A stretch of DNA of 64,000 nt from Euryodendron excelsum (taxonomy: Eukaryota > Streptophyta > Magnoliopsida > Ericales > Pentaphylacaceae), in the NCBI GenBank assembly GCA_033060915.1, contig CM065396.1, forward strand, positions 9,997,001-10,061,000, read 5' to 3'. The notes under the pieces were generated by a model. It saw only the letters and a list, made by a program, of their open reading frames with translations. It did no database searches and was not told the origin of the DNA. Each line of letters starts with the position of its first letter. Positions within the stretch are counted from its first letter, which is position 1. Shown one piece after another: positions 44,144-54,421 of this stretch. The position numbers and the translations under genes are program-made.

Positions 44144-47100
44144 TGTAAGCACCCATTTTTTGCCCGCTCGGTAGCCTCCAATCCGTCCAGACTTGAGTTC
44201 AAGTCAATATAGATATATTCCAGTTCAAACCAATTTTCTAAACGTAATCCAGTCAATCAATCATTTCACAGGCCCATTAGGCCCAAGTAGAGGCGAGATG
44301 ACCAAAACGGCCCTTGGGGCATTGTCCGGTCCAGTTCCAGTGGGCACGTCCTCTCAAAGACGGAAACTCCTTGTTTCAATCTCAACTCCAAGATCAAAGT
44401 CCAATTCCAGTCCAGTTCCAATTCAAATCAAGTTTGGCACATCTTTCTAGAAAGTTGATCCCTTAGACGGTAAGACCATCCAGTTTGGCACGTTTTCTGA
44501 GAAAATTTTCAGAACGGTAAGTCCCTTCAAACCCGTCAATCGGGATGAGACCCCAAGTCCCTGAGATGGTAGAATGGTCCACCCTTCGTGCCTGCTAGCC
44601 CACCAATAAAGAATGTCCATTTCGGTAGGACTTTTGAGAAAGTTGATTCTTCATGCGATAAGTCTACCTAGCAGCTTCCCAAGATTAGGCAGTCTTTGGA
44701 ATGATCGCGACCTGTTACAGTAATGAAAATACTCACAAACTTCGTAACCGTGAAAGTGGCAAAAACACTCGCAAATAGGTCGACATAGGGCATTGCCAAT
44801 AAACCCTCTATGTCACGGGACCGAACTTGCCTCTTGGTCGTGACACGCTTACCAAAGGACGAAATACCTTTGGAAGCCAACTCGTCACAGACCGTCAGAG
44901 TGATGGAAACACTCAAAACCCAAGTCAATACCAATGCCTGTTAGCCCACTCCAATAAAAAATGACCAAACTATCCTTAGGGCTTTCTGGCAGTCTTTTTC
45001 AAGAAAGTACATAAGTCCTCAAAGTGGTAAGTCCACCCTTCCAAGATTATCCTAAAGACAATTCGGCATGATTAGGTTTCTTCCAGTCAGTTTCGGGCCA
45101 ATTCCGAGACCCTCCAGTTAAAATGACCATTTTGCCCCTAGATAGCCAAGCGCTCGGGGAACCACACCGACTCTAGGTATCAAACAGGTAACCTCCTGGG
45201 GATGCTTCTAATAGTATCCCCGGCCTTCTAATGCATTTTTGAATCATTCCAAATCAATTCCAGCAAGCCCGATGCAAAATAACCATTTTGCCCCTGGTGG
45301 GCCGGTCGCCTTTTCCAACCACGTCGACTCTGGGTATCAAACCAGCAATCTCCTGGAACATTATAGCTAATGTTTCCAAGTCTCAAGCCTTCTTCCAGGA
45401 CATTTCAAGTCCATCCCAGTAGCTTTCCAGCTCGATTGACTGTTTTGCCCCTAATAGCCTGGTCAACCCTTCCAACACATTCTGATATTATTTTTCAAGT
45501 CTACTACCCCCGAGACACTATTCTAAGGGTTCCTGTCCCTTTTCAGCCCTCTGGGCCATTCCCGGCCCTTTAAATCATTCCTAGACTTTCTAGAGTCACC
45601 CCTAGTAAATCTAAGCTAAAAATTGCATGGTAGTCACTAATACAGGCGCCCAAATCTTCTGAAAAAATGTTGCTTGCCGATCTTAAATATTTCCTAAATG
45701 GCTGGTGCCACTAGTAGTGGCGCTAAGCCAAAAAATGGCTTGGCGCCACTCTTAGTGGTGCTAGTGGGATTTTTGGCCTAGCGCCATTGCAACAGGTGCC
45801 AATTTACTCTTCTGTCTATAAATACAGAGCCTCCTCCAGCATGAAAAGGGTCAGCAAACACAGTCCAAAAACTCTGTTGTTCGATATGCATAGCTCGAAG
45901 CCCCTCCAAACCCTAGCTTTCTTTAGGTTTTCCAAACCCTAGCCTCCATATACAAAACCCTAGCCCTTATACACTTAATCCTAGCTCACATACACTTTTA
46001 TACACTCATATACGAACCTTCAAAGCCTCCGTTGAAGACTTGAAGTGATGCAACTCGGAAGCTCCCGAAGACTAAAGCAAGCTCTCGAAAACCGAAGTAA
46101 AACAAAGCAAGCAAGCAAGCAAAACAAAGCAAATAAAGCAAGCAAAACAAAGAAGACATAAGGTAGGCTTCCTATTTACGTTTACACAATCCCCCCCCCC
46201 CCCTCTTCTCTCTCCTAACCCACTTAAGTTTTTTTCTAGTTTAATTCCCATCTTCTCCCCCCTTTCTTGCATGCTTGAAACAAAGGAACTCCCCGGTTCA
46301 TGTGTAGGATTAGGCTATTGAAAGTCACCATGTCAGGGGCTTTCTCTTAGTCTAACCAGAGACCATGTGGGTTCGGCCCCTTTAATTATGTGATGAAGTC
46401 TTTAACCTTGTATGTTCACAATCCCAACTTGCATTGTGCATATCATAATCATGCATATCTCCAAAACTTGTTTTCAAAACTTGGATCGAAAATCATTTTC
46501 AAAACTGGTATTAAATCTTCTTTTTCCAAACTTATTTTCAAAATCACAATCCTAATGTGATTCTAGCTTTTCCATGGTTAGGGTTGCTTTAGGAAAGTGT
46601 TACATTTAAAGTGACTTTCATGGTCCATATTTTCAAATCATTATTGTTTTCAAAACCATAATCCTAAAATGGCTCTAATCCCTCCATGGTTAGAATCGTT
46701 TTAGGAAAGTAGGATAGTTTTTAGAGACTCGTAAAAGTCCACATTCAAATCCTCTTTCCAACATTGTTTTCTACACCCTTTCCAAAATCTCTTTACAAAT
46801 CTCCTTTCCAAAACTCTCTTCAAATTTACTTTCCAAAAATCTCTTCCCTAAAAATCTCTCTTTCCAAAAAAGATCTATTTTCTAAAATCCCTTTTTCTTG
46901 AAGTTTAAGTCAAACCCTAGAGCCATGGTTAGGAAACCCTAATTTTCTCTATTAAAACATGATTTTCAATCTTTCCTCAAAACATAGATTTCCAAAATAT
47001 CTATTTTCTAGGTCAAATCTTAGATTTTCAAAATCACTTTTCCTATACCAAAACTATGGCTTTCCAAACCTAAGTTTTTTAAAATTTCTCCTTTCCAATT

Positions 47101-48819
47101 CTATGTCAAAACAAATCTTCCGTTTTTGAAAACTAAATCAAATCCTTTATTTTTGGAAACAAAATCAAATCACCACTTTTCGGAAATAAAATCCAATATT
47201 TTATTTTAAGAAATAGAAATCAAATCTTTCCTAACCCAAACTTTTCCTAATTCTAAAACTTTCCAAATTTCAAATCTTTCTTAAACCTAATCAACTCTTT
47301 CCTAACAAAGAAACTTTTCCAAATTCAAAACTTTCTTAAGTTAAAACTTTCTAAATTCAAAACCTTCTTAAGTTAAAACTTTCTAAATTCAAAACTTTCC
47401 TAAAACAAAAACTTTCCTATTTTGAAACTTTCCTACATCTGAGATTTTCTAAATCTAATCTTTCTTAAATTCTAACTTTCTAAGTCCAACATTCAAGTCA
47501 AATCTTTTCTAAATCCCTTCCAAGCCAAATCAAATATTTCTTAAACCCCAAGTCTTTTCTAAATCCTATCTTTCTAAGTCTAGGTTTCCTAAAACCAAGC
47601 TTTCCAAAGTCAAACTTCTTAAGTTCAAATCAAATTCAATTCAATTACATGCTTCAACCCTATATTACCCTAAGTCCTAGGATATCTAGACCTTAGTTCG
47701 ACCCTAATCCTAGAGTTATGAAGCTTTCAACTCTTCTTCAAAAATTCTTTTCTAAACTGAGATGGTTTTTCAAAGGTTAATTCAAGTCAAGATATTTTCA
47801 AAACTCTATGTTTCCAAATCAAGTTCAAAGTTAATTCTAAGGTTTGCTTCAAATCCTCAAGTTCTATTTTAAATCAAAGTCCATTCTTTCCAAATCTTCC
47901 AAGTCAATTTCAAATCAAAGTTCAATTTTCAATCTTCCAAATCAAACTCTTTTCAAACCAAATTTTCTATCAGACTCTTTTTGGAACTACGACTGACTTG
48001 ATTCCCAAAAAGGGATATGTAGGCAACTCTTATGGGTGCGGTCATAACCTTTTTGAAACTTCCAATTTCATAACTTTTTCCAAGTTTCCAATTCTATAAC
48101 CTTTTTCAAATTTCTAATTCTACAATCTATTTTCAAATCTCTATTTCCAATTTCTAAAATTTTTCTTTCAAAAATCAAGTCTTCTTTTTAAATCTATTTT
48201 CAAAGTCAAATCAAGTCTTTTCAAATTTATTTTCAAAATCAAATCTGCTTTTTAAATCCACTTTCAAAAATCAAAGTCTTTTCTTGCACTTGCATATCAT
48301 GCATCATGTCAACTTCTTTCTAAAAGTTCTTTTCTAAAGTGGACAGTTTTGGACATATATTAATCAAAAATTCCGAATGAGTGAACCTAAAGTGAATAGA
48401 CATGTAGGTACCGCAAGGGCGGGGTAGGGTGATGGCTTAGTGTGTTTTCCTTACACGTAACCAACCTCCGAACTTTGAATCACTGTTTTTAAAGACCAAA
48501 TGGAGTTATTTTCAAAAAGGGTTTAAATTTTTCCAAAGATTGCTAAACAACCTATTTTCTTACAACTCTCTCTTGAGGAAGTTTTCAAAATCTTTTTCAA
48601 AAAACTCTAAGTGTAATCTTCGGATTGTGCTTAGTTTTTAGGTGACCTAACTCACCTTAATCAAGTTAGGTGGCGACTCCAAATTGTTTTCCAAAAGCCC
48701 TTATTTAAAATCAATTCAAACATAGTCATACTCATTCTTCTAGGAGGATGAGTTCTAATGAAAGAGTATTGTGCTTTTCTCACTTGTCTTTTTCGAGTGC
48801 AAAAAATCGGGGCGCGACA
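44144..48819 (+). repeat. Solo gypsy LTR G inserted in copia pol, 4676 bp
   Basis: It starts TGTAAGCACCC and ends GGGCGCGACA, with perfect ATCAC duplications at 44139-44143 and 48820-48824. It has the usual LTR layout: U3 repeats, TATA box 45817-45824, G-poor stretch about 46700-47650, hairpin 48645-48671 and an intact PBS-like decamer at 48671-48680. An extra ~70-bp segment at about 44824-44892 is not seen in the other LTRs. Confidence 0.9.
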
Positions 48820-48824
48820 ATCAC

Positions 48825-50335
48825 CTAGGATTTATTCTGTTGGATGGTTATGCACAAACTTCTATTCCTTAGATAGACCTTCATTGATCTCTTGTTGACT
48901 TGTTGAGACTTCTTGCACTTTCTTCTCCTTTTGTTGATCTTCTTTTGAGCTTGGATGAATGTCTATCTTTTTCATATTTTGCTCTATTTCATCTACATCA
49001 TCACTTGCAACATTTCTAGAAAGGGAGTTATGTTCATCAAAAGTTACATGGACCGATTCCTCAACGACTAGAGTCATCTTATTAAAGATTCTATATACTT
49101 TGCTATGTGTTGAATACCCAAAAAATACACCCTCGTCAGATTTTGCATCAAACTTGTCAAGGTTGTCTTTATTATTATTTAACACAAAGCATTTGCATCC
49201 AAAGGCTCTAAAGTTGAAATATTTGGTTTTTTATCTTTCCAAAGCTCATAGGGGGTTTTGTTTAAAAATTTTCTAAATAAAATTCAATTCTAAACGTAGC
49301 AAAATGTGTTGACAGCTTCAACCCAAAAATATTTTGACAAACCATTTTCACAAAGCATAGTTCTTCCCATTTCTTCCAAAGTTCTATTTTTCCTCTCAAT
49401 AACTTCATTTTGTTGAGGAGTTCTAGGGGCTGAAAAGTTGTAGTTAAAATCATTTTCAACACAAAATAATTCAAAGGGTTTGCAATTAAATTCTCCACCA
49501 TGATTAGTCTTTATAGAAGTGATTGAAAGACATTTCTCATTTTGAACCTTTTTACAAAATTTTGTGAAGAAAAAATTGTCTCATCCTTGTGAGCTAAAAA
49601 TAATGTCCATGTAAATCTAGAATAGTCATCAACAATAACAAGTGCATATTGTTTCCCACTAAGACTTAAAGTCCTAGTTGGTCCAAATAAGTTCATATGC
49701 AATAATTGTAATGGCCTAGAAGTAATCAACATATTTATGGATTTAAAAGAGATTTGAGTTTGCTTACCCATTTGACAAGCATCACAAATTCTATCTTTGT
49801 TAAATTTGATTTTTGGAAGTCCTTTGGCCAAATCATTTTTTGAAATATTTGAAAGTATGCTCATACTAATGTGATCAAGTCTTCTATGTCATAACCAACT
49901 TTCATCACTATTTATAGCAGCAAGGCATTCAACTTTGCAAGAAGATAAGTCATTTAGATAAAAAAAAAAATGTATATAGAAAATAGTCTTATTACTATTG
50001 ATGTCCATCACATCACATTTAGAAAATTCAAAGACAACCTTTCATCCTTTGTCACAAAGTTGACTAATGCTCAAAAGATTGTATTTGAGTTATTTAACAA
50101 GTAAGACATTTTCAATAGAGGTGGAAGAGTTCTTACAAGCACTACCTATACCAATGATTTTTCCTTTGCTATTGTCTCCAAATATGACAAGTCCTCCATC
50201 CTTTGATGAGAGAGATTTAAATTGTGCTTCATCTCCCATCATATGTTTTAAGCATCCACTATCTAAGTACTAATGGTCTTTCTTGGATTTAGCTTGAAGG
50301 CATACCTACAAAATAGTTCATTTAACTTTAGGAAC
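48825..50335 (-). pseudogene. pol: Copia pol: protease and integrase, decayed
   Basis: Minus-strand order: protease with active-site DSG (50255-50263), a GAG-pre-integrase zinc segment (H...H near 49870, CDACQMGK near 49780), then integrase. The integrase D,D,E triad is damaged: the first position reads HMNLFGP, so Asp is Asn (codon 49691-49693); the second is present in IVDDYSRFTW (49625-49630); the third is in IERKNRT (Glu codon 49395-49397). A segment with DAKSDEGVFFGYS (48862-49185) precedes the insertion point of LTR G. Several frameshifts and stops. Confidence 0.88.
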
Positions 50336-51963
50336 CTAAACCATCTTGAGTCCTTGAGAGTTAGTCCTCAATGGCCTTTTTGGGACCCATGCATTGTTAG
50401 GAGCAATAGACCTTTGCATAGTATAACACTTACTAGTAATGTGTCCTAGTTTATGACAATAAAAGCATGAAATTTGTGGTTTACTAGTGGAAGAAACAAA
50501 TCTAGTTTTTGAAAATTTTCTCCTTTTGAAGGGATTGAAATCAAGTCCTACTTTATCAAGTGAACACTTTTGTTTTCCAAGAATAGTATCCAATTTCTTT
50601 TTTCCATTTACACATTTAAAAAGAGTTGTTTCCAAGTGTTTAACTTCTTTCCTCAAAGCTTGATTTTCATTTGAAAGTAAAGAATCCTTTTAAGAAGAGT
50701 TTTCCTTGACCTTATCTTTCAAAACACAAATTTTATTTTTCAAATCTTCATTTTCTTTTTGTAAGTCCTCATTCTCTTTAGTTAAGATAAAAATCATCTT
50801 TTGAAAAGACCATTTTTAATTCTCATCTTTTTTAATTCAATAAGTAAATCATCAAAAGCATCTTGTACTTCATTGAAAGTGAATTGAGAAGTGTTAGGAG
50901 ATGATACCTCATTCTCTTCCTCATGAGCCATAAGGCATAGATTGGCTACTTCTTGAGATTTGGTTTCTTCTTCGAAGCTAGATTCTTCATCATCACTCCA
51001 AGTTATAGCAGCCATTGCCCTTTTCCTTTGATCTTTTTTTCCTTTCTTTTTAATCATGGGACATTTAGCCTTTATATGACCAGGCTTCTTACATTCATAG
51101 CATATAATTGTTGATTCTTTGCTATAATCTCCTTTGGCTTCATGCTTCTTTTCACCTTTTCATTTTCTCTTTATGAATCTTTTGAATTTACATGTGATAA
51201 GGGCAATCTCATTATCATTATCCTCATCACTTGCTGATTCATCTTCTTGGGTGGTAGATTTGAACGCCACTAACCTCTTTTTATTTTCTTCCTTATCTTG
51301 GACATGTTGCTTTTGAATAAGTTCATATGTCATAAGGGAGCCCAAGAGTTTTTCAAGAGATAGTGTGTTGAGGTCCTTTGCTTCTTGGATGGCAGTGACT
51401 TTAGCTTCCCAAGTCTTTGGCAATGACCTCAAGATCTTTCTAACCTGTTCATTGTTAGGATATACCTTTCCAAGATATTTCAAGCCATTAATAATATTAG
51501 TAAATCTTGTGAACATTTCGGTAATAGATTTATCAGGTTTCATCTTAAACAATTCATAGTTATAAACTAAAATATTGATTTTAGATTCCTTGACTTGATT
51601 AGTACCTTCATGGGTAACCTCAAGTCTATCCCATATTTCCTTGGCCAATTCACAAGTAGAGATACGATTAAATTTGTTAGGACCAAGGGCACAATATAAA
51701 ATATTCATAGCTTTAGCATTAAATTGTAACATTTTCAAATCATCCTCATCCTATTCTGATTCAGGCTTAGGAACATCAACTCTTTCAACTTTCTTAGTTG
51801 GAGTTTTAGGACCATTTACAATAATCCTCCATAATTCATAGTCAACGGACTAAATATATATCCTTATTCTATTCTTCCAATAGTTATAATTGGTGCTATT
51901 AAACATAAGTGGTCTATTTGTGAATTAACCCTCACCAAGAGAGCTTCCAAAGTTGGTTGCCAT
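50336..51963 (-). pseudogene. gag: Copia gag, decayed
   Basis: The likely ATG is at 51963, 42 bases after the primer-binding site. The frame starts MATNFGSSLGEG and has stops near 51930, 51850 and 51755. A UBN2/copia-type gag core follows (LAKEIWDRLEVTHEGTNQV, LVYNYELFKMKPD, RKILRSLPKTWEAKV; 51160-51738). Two CCHC zinc knuckles are visible: CYECKKPGHIKAKC (51061-51102) and CFYCHKLGHITSKC (about 50415-50470). An acidic stretch and a Lys/Glu-rich probable coiled coil lie between them. The product packages element RNA in functional relatives; here it is broken. Confidence 0.88.
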
Positions 51964-52004
51964 GAATAAATTCCTAGGATGTTAAGCCTAAAAGAGGAAT
52001 ACTT

Positions 52005-52016
52005 GCTCTGATACCA
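52005..52016 (-). other. Copia primer-binding site (initiator tRNA-Met)
   Basis: On the minus strand TGGTATCAGAGC lies just after the 5' LTR, complementary to the 3' end of plant initiator tRNA-Met including CCA. It fixes the 5' LTR boundary at 52019. Confidence 0.92.
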
Positions 52017-52598
52017 ACTGTTGGCCCAAAAGAAAACCCATGAGGGGGGGTTGAATTAGGTTTTTAAAAACTAATTGCAATTAAGACAAATTAAAACTAA
52101 TTTAATGAATGTAACAGTAATTCAAGTGTATGCAATGCAATAAAATCAAGTATGAAATGAAAGCAAAGCACAAGAACAAAACACCAAGAATTACCAGGGT
52201 TCAACCACAACTTATGGTCTACATCCTCACCCCAAAATCTCCTTGAACTCTTCTTCCACTATGCAATCTCCAATTACAAAGTAGAGGCTAGTTGAAGTGC
52301 TTAGCTGACTCTCCTTGAAGCTTATACCCACGCTTTAATGCTACAAGAGTTTTGTCCAAGCTCTCTCAAACTTACAAGTGTTTTTCTTTTACAAGAGAAC
52401 ACACAAACTCTCACTTACATGTGTACAAAGAATTTACAATTGAAGTTTACACTCTCTATAAAGAGTAGATGAGGAAATGAATAGCTCACTAAATGCCAAG
52501 TATTGAAGACAAAATGGTCTTTCTTGAATTGACAGCTCTTGATGATCAAAGGGTAGAATAATCTTGTATCTCTTATTCATAAATGCATTTGGAGGCTT

Positions 52599-52606
52599 GT
52601 ATATAA
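52599..52606 (-). promoter_or_regulatory. Copia LTR TATA box
   Basis: The minus strand reads GGCTTTATATACAAGCC. It lies about 90 bp downstream of the nearest ATGTGTCGACACAT palindrome, a sensible U3 promoter position. A second weaker candidate is on the minus strand near 52455. Confidence 0.55.
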
Positions 52607-52694
52607 AGCCCTGAATTGATTTCACCCGTTGGAGGTTCATTACATGCGTGCCCAGTTTAATATAACGTTTAAAAATATAGCCGTTAGTCCCCAA

Positions 52695-52847
52695 GTGTCG
52701 ACACATGACTTCATGTGTCGACTCATCATGCCTGCATTCTCCAGAAGTTGCTCTCTGTCTTCATGTGTCGACACATCAAACTTGCATTCTCTAGAAATTG
52801 CTATCTGTCTCTATGTGTCGACACATCAAACTCATATGTCGACACAT
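52695..52847 (-). promoter_or_regulatory. Array of five TGTCGACA palindromes in the copia LTR U3
   Basis: ATGTGTCGACACAT or a one- or two-base variant begins at 52693, 52713, 52763, 52813 and 52834. Those at 52713, 52763 and 52813 are spaced exactly 50 bp and belong to a 50-bp tandem repeat with a TGCATTCTC(C/T)AGAA block. Tandem U3 repeats act as enhancers in some plant copia elements (for example Tnt1), so an enhancer role is a reasonable inference. Confidence 0.6.
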
Positions 52848-53387
52848 CACCCAAAAAATGTCTTATACTATCCTTTGAACAAGCTTAGCTTCCAAAACAC
52901 TTCAAGTACTTCAAAAAATCTTCTTTGGGGTATAGTGATTCTTCAAGGCTTTCAATCCAATGTGGTCATCCCATAAAGTCTTCAATTCAATTTCGATTAA
53001 ACTCATTTTGATTTCTTCAAAAAATTTTCTTGAATTCTTCATAGAGTCTTTGCACACATGTTGAATTTTCTTTTGAATACCTTCAATCTGTTCGAATTCA
53101 TTTAAACTTCATAGAGACTTTGCATACATGTTGAATTCTTTTTTTTTTTTTTTAACACCTTCAATTTCTTCGAATTCATATCATTGGTTTAACATTTGAA
53201 TAGGTGTCATTGCTCTATTTTTTTTTTGGGTGCATTGCTCAATCCTTGAATTGTTGAGCATCTATTTTGACATTCATTTTACTTTAGGTGTAAAATATAT
53301 TTACTCATTGATCTGCACACTAATTAAAATCATTAGCAAACTAACACAAGGTTTAGTTATCATCAAAATTAAGGCGTGGAGTCAACA

Positions 53388-53703
53388 TTACCGTTTGAGG
53401 GACTAACTTCCTCGAAAGACATGCCGAATTGAGTTTGATTAACCAGATTGGAATTGGAACTGGAATTGAGGTTGAAATATGGACTTATTGTCTTAAAGAA
53501 GACGTACCGACTAGAATTGGACGAAGTAATATCCTAAGGGTATTTTGGTTATTGTGCCTTCATTTGGCTCGGTAGGCCCGCAAAGCAATTGATTGACTGG
53601 ATTGAGTCTGGAAAGCCAGCTTGGACTTAAATGCGTCAGTGTTAGTTTGAATGTGAGTCCAGTTAGGCTGAAGATTGTCGAGCTGGCAAAAATGGGGTGG
53701 TTA
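53388..53703 (-). repeat. Gypsy LTR fragment, minus strand (LTR start)
   Basis: The reverse complement begins ...ACCACCCCATTTTTGCC, like the TGTAAGCACCCC LTR start, and continues with blocks matching LTR A 1240-1450 (CAATCCAGTCAATCAATTG, GCGGGCCTACC, ACCAAAATACCCTTAG). It is truncated at 53388 by the copia insertion. Confidence 0.7.
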
Positions 53704-54421
53704 TACTCACTTGGCAATCTCCAATCCAAATCAATCTTACAGTAGAACGTCACAACACTATTAAGCCCAAACCGGCTTTTCAAACTCTAGTCTAATTAAT
53801 TGGTCACTTCCTGGGCCTGTCGGGCCCAACTGAAGTCGAATGGCCAAATTGTCCCTAGGCATTTCCAAGGTAGTTTTTAAAGACCGGGGGGTCTCCAAAA
53901 CACATCACTGCCGTCGAAGTGACAGAAACACTCAAAACAGTTAAGCGGTTCACTTCCGGTGCCTACTAGCCCATCGATGTAGAATGTCTGTTATGCCCTT
54001 TGGCATGCGATAAGTTCCTTAAGATTAGACGGTCTTCGGAACTAACACTAGCCCCTTGGAGTGACAGAAACACTCACAAACCTTTAAACTATTGGAGTGA
54101 TGAGAACACTCACTAGGTCGTCAGGGGTATGCCGAAAACAACTTAGTGTCAAAAGACCAAAATCGTCCCTTGGCCATGGCATGCTTTTCGAAAAAAGAGA
54201 GACCTCCAAAAACCAACTACTCATAAGCATCGGAGTAATGGAAACACTCGTAAACTTAGGTCAACACTAGCACATGCTAGCCCAACTTAGTGAAAAATAC
54301 CAACCTGACATGTCTTGACAAAAATCACAAAGTCCTCAAGATGGTAAGACCACCCTCCATGCTGCCCCTAGGCAGCCTGGCACGCCTTCGAGGAAGTACT
54401 AAGTCCTTGAGATGGTGAGTC
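53704..54421 (+). repeat. Diverged gypsy LTR fragment, plus strand
   Basis: Similar in the plus direction to LTR starts: CACTTCCTGGGCCTGTCGGG with CCAAATTGTCCCTAGGCAT, GTGACAGAAACACTC repeats, and CCTCAAGATGGTAAGACC. More diverged than LTRs A to G. It stops at LTR H (54422) and may continue at 58118. Confidence 0.6.

Larger units (their letters stand above)
1..53387 (-). mobile_element. Ty1/copia LTR retrotransposon, minus strand, split by nested gypsy insertions (left end outside window)
   Basis: The parts occur in the expected minus-strand order from high to low coordinate: 5' LTR, tRNA-Met primer-binding site, gag with CCHC knuckles, protease DSG, integrase, reverse transcriptase YVDD, RNase H, an extra ORF, a polypurine tract and the start of the 3' LTR. 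The gag-protease-integrase-RT-RNaseH order is the Ty1/copia order. Two plus-strand gypsy insertions interrupt it: 1218-40556 (3' region) and 44144-48819 (between integrase and RT). Without them the visible copia sequence is about 9.4 kb. All reading frames carry stops or frameshifts, so the element is dead. The lineage (SIRE-like or Tork-like) is not settled from what I can see. Confidence 0.9.
52019..53387 (-). repeat. Copia 5' LTR, 1369 bp
   Basis: On the plus strand it runs from TGTTGGCCC to GTCAACA, with 5-bp terminal inverted repeats TGTTG/CAACA. The primer-binding site abuts its low-coordinate end. It contains a TATA box on the minus strand (about 52599-52606, reading TTTATATACAAG) and, upstream of it in element orientation, an array of palindromes. 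The outer flank is TTACC (53388-53392); the matching target duplication would be left of the window. Confidence 0.92.
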
